Below are positions 63,510-64,000 of a stretch of 64,000 nt of DNA, in pieces (within the stretch, counting starts at the first letter, position 1; each line of letters begins with the position of its first letter). A program made the translations under genes and the position numbers. Source of the stretch: Haladaptatus sp. R4 (lineage in GTDB: Archaea > Halobacteriota > Halobacteria > Halobacteriales > Haladaptataceae); assembly GCF_001625445.1 (NCBI RefSeq), contig NZ_LWHG01000028.1, positions 186,001 to 250,000 on the forward strand, given 5' to 3'. The notes under the pieces are model-generated. The model ran no database searches, was not told the DNA's origin, and saw only the letters and a program-made list of their open reading frames with translations.

Positions 63510-64000
63510 ATGGGTCACTGTGCCATCTCCCCCGCAGTGCGCGTACTCAACTACCTCGAACTCGAATCCGAGTTGGCCCGTAGCGGCATCGGAACCTCCA
63601 CAAAGCAGCAACGCAAGGCTCTCGCGGGGACGAGCGTGGACGTCGTCACGTCGCCGTGGAACGGAAAAACTCCCCTCCATGCACTCCCATCGGGGGCGGT
63701 AGGGAGTGGTTTCTTCGCCGATTTCGACCTCGCTCACTGCAACGTCATCGGGCCGGGGTCAATCGCCGTCGCACGCCACGCCAAGCGCAACGACATCCCG
63801 CTCGTCCTCCACGCGCACGTCACGAGCGAGGACTTCGCCGAGAGCTTTCGCGGGTCGAGCATCGCCGCGCGCCCCCTCGGTCGCTATCTGAAGTGGTTCT
63901 ATTCGCAGGCCGACCTCGTGCTCTGTCCGAGCGAATACACGAAATCCGTCCTCGAACGCTATCCCGTCGATGCGCCGATTCAGCCGATTTCGAACGGTGT
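63510..64000 (+). CDS. GT4-family glycosyltransferase, N-terminal part
   Basis: The gene runs off the right edge; 163 residues are visible. It has V-R-V-L-N-Y-L-E-L-E-S-E-L-A-R-S-G-I-G-T, the opening of haloarchaeal GT4 enzymes, then L-V-L-H-A-H-V-T-S-E-D-F-A and L-V-L-C-P-S-E-Y-T-K, the N-terminal Rossmann domain. It transfers sugar from an activated donor; acceptor unknown. Relatives usually begin at the equivalent of the GTG at 63537, so the true start may be there and not at 63510. Its 5' flank holds a small perfect hairpin. Confidence 0.8.
   Translation, partial: MGHCAISPAVRVLNYLELESELARSGIGTSTKQQRKALAGTSVDVVTSPWNGKTPLHALPSGAVGSGFFADFDLAHCNVIGPGSIAVARHAKRNDIPLVLHAHVTSEDFAESFRGSSIAARPLGRYLKWFYSQADLVLCPSEYTKSVLERYPVDAPIQPISNG

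Overview
The window is chromosomal DNA from a halophilic archaeon. The evidence is GC-rich coding sequence, very acidic proteins, TATA boxes about 25-30 bases ahead of start codons with little or no leader, archaeal genes (rps17e, RNase P component 4, an RPA operon, archaetidylserine decarboxylase) and many families known mainly from haloarchaea (bacterio-opsin-activator HTH proteins, HalOD1 proteins, DUF7344/7504/5779/5799/7557-like proteins). A Haladaptatus-like genome is my guess only. No rRNA, CRISPR array or intact transposase gene was found.

Layout. 0-2.6 kb: start of a Bat-type regulator, a membrane-anchored malectin-domain protein, and a tRNA-Ser(UGA) surrounded by partial tRNA copies. 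2.6-7.6 kb: an NhaC antiporter, a DUF2064-like transferase, a family-4-like uracil-DNA glycosylase, a wHTH regulator and a HalOD1 protein. 7.6-20.5 kb: aromatic biosynthesis genes (aroC, aroA, tyrA) interspersed with a Tat lipoprotein, a stress protein, an M24 peptidase, an ATP-grasp ligase, a flavin monooxygenase with two SnoaL-like genes, and an Rsm22-like methyltransferase. A 0.6 kb block of strong hairpins lies at 14.7-15.25 kb. 20.5-31 kb: surE, a 779-residue PAS/GAF/HTH regulator, a run of tiny genes (HalOD1, zinc protein, acidic mini-protein), a cupin, GrpB, an epoxide hydrolase, a nucleoside phosphorylase and the biotin carboxylase gene pccA. 31-39.3 kb: a methyltransferase, a HalOD1 gene, a giant sensor-regulator of about 1680 residues and two small wHTH genes, in somewhat AT-richer DNA. 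39.3-45 kb: pccB-pccX, two sodium-dependent symporters and an SDR. 45-49 kb: the RPA, RPA-associated protein and phosphoesterase operon. 49-54.5 kb: an archaeal RibD-type reductase, asd, rps17e, acylphosphatase, an OGG-like glycosylase, an M19 dipeptidase and DUF555. 54.7-60.5 kb: an RHH protein, a 44-residue membrane peptide beside a CHAT-domain protease, an MBL-like protein, a TrmB-like regulator and a ferritin-like protein. 60.5-64 kb: mini-proteins, the archaetidylserine decarboxylase, RNase P component 4 and the start of a GT4 glycosyltransferase.

How the genes work together. pccA with pccB-pccX should form an acyl-CoA (propionyl/acetyl-CoA) carboxylase. The RPA operon serves replication and repair next to two DNA glycosylase genes elsewhere in the window. 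aroC, aroA and tyrA serve aromatic amino acid synthesis, and asd the aspartate family.

Quality warning. At least 14 genes need one or two frame changes to read as complete proteins (aroC, aroA, the M24 peptidase, the ATP-grasp gene, the second SnoaL-like gene, tyrA, pccA, pccB/pccX, the RPA-associated gene, the giant sensor, the CHAT gene, the ferritin-like gene and a poly-G membrane-protein gene). So many single-base shifts in conserved housekeeping genes look like sequencing indels, not real gene decay. I annotate these genes across their full span.
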